DNA from: Polyangia bacterium
Lineage (GTDB): Bacteria; Myxococcota_A; Polyangia; Polyangiales; Polyangiaceae
Direction: 5' to 3'
DNA length: 8,937 nucleotides
NCBI GenBank assembly: GCA_030430975.1
Contig: JAUIKB010000172.1
Span: forward strand, 1-8,937
The translations under genes were made by a program, and so were the position numbers. The notes under the pieces were generated by a model. That model worked only from the letters and a program-made list of their open reading frames with translations. It ran no database searches and was not told the origin of the DNA. Shown here piece after piece: positions 5,855-8,937 of this stretch. Every line of letters begins with the position of its first letter. Within the stretch, counting starts at the first letter, position 1.

Positions 5855-6784
5855 CTACTCGCTCAGCCACGGCTGTGACTGATACCGGTCCCAGAGGTCG
5901 CACAGCACGGTCACGATCGGACCGTCGACGCTGCCTGATCGTGCGAGCTTGACGGCCGCCGCCACGTTCGTACCCGCGCTGCCGCCGACGAGCATGCCTT
6001 CTTCGGCGATCAGGCGCCGGGCCATCGCGAACGACTCCTCGTCGCTCACCTGGATGGCGTCATCGATAACGGTTCGGTGCAGGTTGATCGGGATCGCGCT
6101 CCCGCCGATTCCCTCGACCAGGTACGAGCCGTCTTCGCCGAGCTCGCCTGTCTTGACCCACCCCGTCAATCTGGACCCGAGCGGATCGGCAAGCACGATT
6201 CGAACCCCCGGTCGGTGGCGCTTGAGGCACGCTCCGACTCCGCTGATAGTGCCGCCGGTTCCAGCGCCGGCGACGAATGCTCCCATGTTGCCGGACAGCT
6301 GCTGCCAGATCTCCTCTCCGGTGCCATGCTCGTGGGCGGCGACGTTTGCAGGGTTCTCGAATTGCTGGGTGAGAAAATACCCGTGCTCAGCGGCGAGCCG
6401 TTTTGCGACATGCTGGAAGTTCTCGGCCGAGTCGGGCGGGGCGTTGTCGGTGATGACGACCTCGGCGCCGAGCGCTTTGAGTGCGCGCCGCTTGTCGACG
6501 GACATCTTCTGGGGCATGACGCAGACGAGTCGATAGCCACGGACCGCCGCCACCAGCGCCAATCCCATCCCGGTGTTGCCGGCGGTGGCCTCGATGAGTG
6601 TTGCGCCCGGTTTGAGGACGCCGCGTGACTCGGCGTCGAGGACGATCGACTTGGCGATTCGGTCCTTGACGCTACCGCCGGGGTTGAGGTGCTCGCATTT
6701 CCCGTAGATCGGCACCGGCAGCCCACGATCAATACGCTCCAGTCGGATCAGAGGCGTGTTGCCGATGGCTTCGAGGAGGTTCAC
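5855..6784 (-). CDS. Cystathionine beta-synthase / cysteine synthase family PLP enzyme
   Basis: This fold-type II PLP enzyme joins a serine-derived aminoacrylate with a thiol, giving cystathionine (from homocysteine) or cysteine (from sulfide). Seen in the 309-residue form: AIGNTPLIRL (6-15), NPGGSVKDR (34-42, PLP lysine Lys40), TAGNTG (67-72, substrate loop), QQFENPANVAAH (140-151), GTGGTISG (175-182, phosphate loop), VEGIGGSAIP and GGSAG (267-271, Ser269 near the PLP ring nitrogen). The 'EGIG...IP' and 'EEG-LVGGS-G' motifs favour cystathionine beta-synthase over CysK. 'EATAGNTG' with 'VMP-KMS' also resembles MccA/YrhA, which uses O-acetylserine. There are no C-terminal CBS regulatory domains. 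The GTG at 6784 gives the normal N-terminus; upstream in-frame starts (GTG 6874, TTG 6886) would add a non-conserved Arg-rich stretch. It is divergent from prfB and first in a leftward run of three sulfur-related genes. Exact substrates cannot be settled from sequence. Confidence 0.92.
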   Translation of the reverse strand: MNLLEAIGNTPLIRLERIDRGLPVPIYGKCEHLNPGGSVKDRIAKSIVLDAESRGVLKPGATLIEATAGNTGMGLALVAAVRGYRLVCVMPQKMSVDKRRALKALGAEVVITDNAPPDSAENFQHVAKRLAAEHGYFLTQQFENPANVAAHEHGTGEEIWQQLSGNMGAFVAGAGTGGTISGVGACLKRHRPGVRIVLADPLGSRLTGWVKTGELGEDGSYLVEGIGGSAIPINLHRTVIDDAIQVSDEESFAMARRLIAEEGMLVGGSAGTNVAAAVKLARSGSVDGPIVTVLCDLWDRYQSQPWLSE

Positions 6785-6915
6785 GTTGGAAACGATACCC
6801 GGCGCCGCGGCATTCGAGCGCGGAATCCGCAGCCAGGCCGGGAGCGAGCCGCGGGCGGTCGACCTCCACGCCACGAGCCTTTTCAAACCGATGAAATAGC
6901 GCTAAAGCAGGCGCG

Positions 6916-8029
6916 ATGTCTGTTGAGACCCGCACCCTGCTGACGGACCTTCAAAGGCGTGTCGATGCGCTAAGGGGGCATCTTTGACGTCGCCGAACTC
7001 AAACGAAACGTCGCGGAGTTTGATGAGCTGAGTTCCGCTCCGGATTTCTGGGACAATCAGGAGAAGGCGCAAGCCTTGCTGCGTAAGCGGGCGGCGGCGC
7101 AAGAAAAAGTCGACCTCGTCGAGAACTTGACCACCGATGTCAACGACGCCCTCGAGTACCTTGAGCTCGGCATGGCTGAGGGCGACGAGGCGGTCGTTCA
7201 AGAGGCAGCGGAACAGGCTACCGCGTTGGGGGAGCGCCTGCGCAAAGCAGAGCTTCAGCGCATGCTGTCGGGCCCGGTCGATCACGCCGACGCGATCGTG
7301 TCGATTCAGCCTGGGACTGGCGGCACGGACGCCAAGGACTGGGCGGAAATGATGCTGCGAATGTACCTCCGCTGGTGCGAGAAGCGCGGCTACAAGACCG
7401 AGATCATCGACTACGAGCCGAACGATGAAGCCGGCATCGTCGGCGCATCGTTCACGGTGAGCGGGGCGAGCGCTTACGGTTATCTACGGGCAGAGGTCGG
7501 CGTGCACCGACTCGTGCGTATCAGCCCGTTCGACGCCAACGCTCGACGTCAGACGAGTTTTGCCGCCGTCGATGTAACTCCCGATATCGAAGACGAGATC
7601 AACATCGAGGTGCCGGATTCTGATTTGGATGTTACGACGATGCGCGCCGGTGGCAAAGGCGGTCAGAACGTTAACAAGGTGGAAACGGCTGTGCGTATGA
7701 AGCACATCCCGACCGGCATTAATATCGTGTGCAGAGCTGAACGGAGCCAGCTGCAGAACCGTCGCGTCGCGCTCAAGATGCTGAAAGCCAAGCTCTACGA
7801 TATCGAATTGGCCAAACGCGACAAAGAGCGCGCGGCGTACCAGGACGCCAAGGGCGAGATCGCCTGGGGTAACCAAATTCGAAGCTATGTCATGGCGCCG
7901 TATCAACTGGTCAAGGACCTGCGGACCGAGCACGAGGTGGGCGACGTTGCTGCGGTGCTCGACGGCGACCTGGACGGTTTCATCGAGGCATACTTGATGC
8001 GGGCCGCGGACAGCTCCGGCGCGAATTAG
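6916..8029 (+). CDS. prfB: Peptide chain release factor 2, made by +1 programmed frameshift
   Basis: RF2 recognises UGA and UAA in the ribosomal A site and triggers peptide release. The gene is split between two frames. A 23-codon zero-frame piece runs from the ATG at 6916 to an in-frame TGA at 6985-6987. The rest is read in the +1 frame from GAC at 6986. The joined product is 370 residues, close to the 365 of E. coli RF2. The +1 part holds the SPF tripeptide that reads the stop codon (about 203-205), within RISPFDANARRQTSF. It also holds the GGQ hydrolysis motif (about 248-250), within AGGKGGQNVNKVETAVR. A weak AGG (6909-6911) precedes the ATG. Upstream is the divergent synthase gene; the stop codon overlaps the GTG of the next gene (TAGTG), suggesting coupled translation. 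Regulation is the usual autocontrol: low RF2 slows reading of the TGA and favours the shift. Confidence 0.97.
6973..6988 (+). promoter_or_regulatory. prfB +1 programmed frameshift site
   Basis: An internal Shine-Dalgarno-like AGGGGG (6973-6978) is followed after three bases (CAT) by CTT-TGA-C (6982-6988). This is the canonical RF2 recoding site; E. coli has TAT in place of CAT. Ribosomes slip from CTT to TTT, skip into the +1 frame and continue with GAC. The zero frame ends at this TGA, and conserved RF2 sequence continues only in +1. Confidence 0.97.
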
Positions 8030-8937
8030 TGTCCTCGCTCCAGCGCTCCCCCAAGCCGCCGACGGAGGCGAACCCACGCTGCGCCGAAAGCTCGCAGCTC
8101 GCTCTACCGCTCGTCGAGACGCTGCCGCGGTCGAGTGTCGAAGACGCTGAGGCGTGCGGCGTGGCGGAAGCGGCCGGCGTGCTGCCATCGGCCCAAGACG
8201 AAGCGGCGGGCAGCGTCGCTTCGACGGGGTCCGAGGTGTTGCAATCCGCGGGCGCAGACGGGAAGACTGCGCTGCACATTTCCGGCTTGGTTCTCTTCAA
8301 GTCCGAAGCCATGGCGGCGAAGATGTGCGGGCTCGCTTCAGCGAACCCACATCTGATCGCCGCCAAACTGAGCGGTAAGGAGATGAGTCTCGAAGTCGAC
8401 GTTTGCGTTGACTCTGAGGCGCGCGACTCGATCACTCGCACGTTGGAGGCGACGGTTAAGCGCGCCGCTCGTGGCCGGTTCGACATGCTCGAACCACGGG
8501 ACGGAGTGGTCGCCCGCGTGCGTGCGACTCGGCGCGCGGTTGAGGTCACCCACGAGTCGTCCCAGCCCGAGCGGGTTGAACATCCCGGGCCCGTCTGCGT
8601 GATGGCCAGCTGCGGTCCGTATTTGGCGCTCGCCGGCCAGGGCGCGCGCACCATGCACACGTCCGACGTGACTGTTTGGCGGGATAGCGTCCGCGTGGCT
8701 CGCCTCGGCGAAGGCGGGCTGATCAGTAGCCTCGCGCTTGGCCAGGGTGGAGCTTCGGTAGCGGTTGGTCGTGCGAACGGCAGACTGACCTATGGCCTGG
8801 TGGACCAGCCCGACGAACTTCGCGACGTGCGTCTCGGCTCGATCAACACGCCTGTGTACGCGGCGCATTTCAGTCCGGTGGGCGATTCGATCGTGTGCGT
8901 GGCGGGCGGTGCAGCCGTCGTCGATGTCGCGACCGCG
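8029..8937 (+). CDS. WD40-like repeat protein of unknown function (runs off right edge)
   Basis: An open frame of 303 codons begins with GTG at 8029, sharing its G with the prfB TAG, and reaches the window's end without a stop. Residues 1-78 are Ala/Glu/Ser-rich and probably disordered, with no signal peptide. Residues 79-175 hold a small mixed region (LHISGLVLFKS..., EMSLEVDVCVDSEARDSITRTLEATVKR) that I do not recognise. From about 189 a beta-propeller-like pattern appears: YLALAG, SDVTVWRDSVRVARL (212-226), ISSLALGQGGASVAVGRANGRL (232-253), then TPVYAAHFSPVGDSIVCVAGG (274-294), where 'A-x-FSP-G-x-x-(I/L)' is typical of WD40 blades. Such domains usually scaffold protein contacts. The length of open frame, the coupling to prfB and the WD40-like rhythm support real coding; the long ORFs antisense to it are shadows. 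The true start could lie further in. Confidence 0.78.
   Translation, partial: MSSLQRSPKPPTEANPRCAESSQLALPLVETLPRSSVEDAEACGVAEAAGVLPSAQDEAAGSVASTGSEVLQSAGADGKTALHISGLVLFKSEAMAAKMCGLASANPHLIAAKLSGKEMSLEVDVCVDSEARDSITRTLEATVKRAARGRFDMLEPRDGVVARVRATRRAVEVTHESSQPERVEHPGPVCVMASCGPYLALAGQGARTMHTSDVTVWRDSVRVARLGEGGLISSLALGQGGASVAVGRANGRLTYGLVDQPDELRDVRLGSINTPVYAAHFSPVGDSIVCVAGGAAVVDVATA

Noticed and set aside
7980..8868. Overlapping minus-strand ORFs opposite the right-end WD40-like gene
   Set aside because: Their products are Arg/Ser/Pro-rich shadows, while the plus frame is open for 303 codons with WD40-like patterning and coupling to prfB.
1..8937. A new multi-gene defence, mobile or biosynthetic system
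   Set aside because: Genes are mostly conserved housekeeping functions; there are no integrase, transposase, toxin-antitoxin, nuclease-helicase or CRISPR features, so no such claim is supported.

Overview
The window is G+C-rich (about mid-60s percent by eye), densely coding bacterial chromosome, with high G+C at third codon positions. It carries mostly conserved housekeeping genes. The uncharacterised proteins (a Rho_N/SAP-TPR protein, an exported protein ending in a TDGWF motif, a MORN-like lipoprotein and a WD40-like protein) resemble gene content of Myxococcota/deltaproteobacteria. That assignment is inference, not proof. No mobile element, tRNA, rRNA or CRISPR array was found, and no gap exceeds 300 bases.

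Layout. At the left edge, the start of holA (DNA polymerase III delta subunit) runs leftward out of the window. It is divergent from ribF (riboflavin kinase/FAD synthetase), with 53 bp between the starts. Rightward after ribF come three less familiar genes: a Rho_N/SAP-like + helical-repeat + DUF4912-like protein (1448-2467), a signal-peptide protein (2580-3335), and a small lipoprotein with two MORN-like repeats (3351-3782). They meet a leftward block head-on. In its own transcriptional order this block is a cystathionine beta-synthase/cysteine synthase-type PLP enzyme (6784-5855), a DUF523 (TudS-like) protein (5607-4969), and a NifS/IscS-type cysteine desulfurase (4932-3808). All three suggest a sulfur/cysteine theme. 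Divergent from that block is prfB (release factor 2, 6916-8029), which has the classical +1 programmed frameshift. Its stop codon overlaps the start of a WD40-like gene that runs off the right edge.

How they may work together. The PLP synthase handles cysteine or cystathionine. The desulfurase mobilises cysteine sulfur for Fe-S clusters or thiolated molecules. DUF523 proteins carry a three-cysteine Fe-S site, so the last two genes, 36 bp apart, could be functionally linked.

The most unusual observation is inside the exported-protein gene. An 83-bp stretch (2875-2957), bounded by a 5-bp inverted repeat, reads like normal coding sequence only when inverted. In that orientation it stays in frame with both flanks and restores normal codon-position composition. 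This looks like a micro-inversion (fixed, switchable or an assembly artefact). I found no convincing new multi-gene defence or mobile system.
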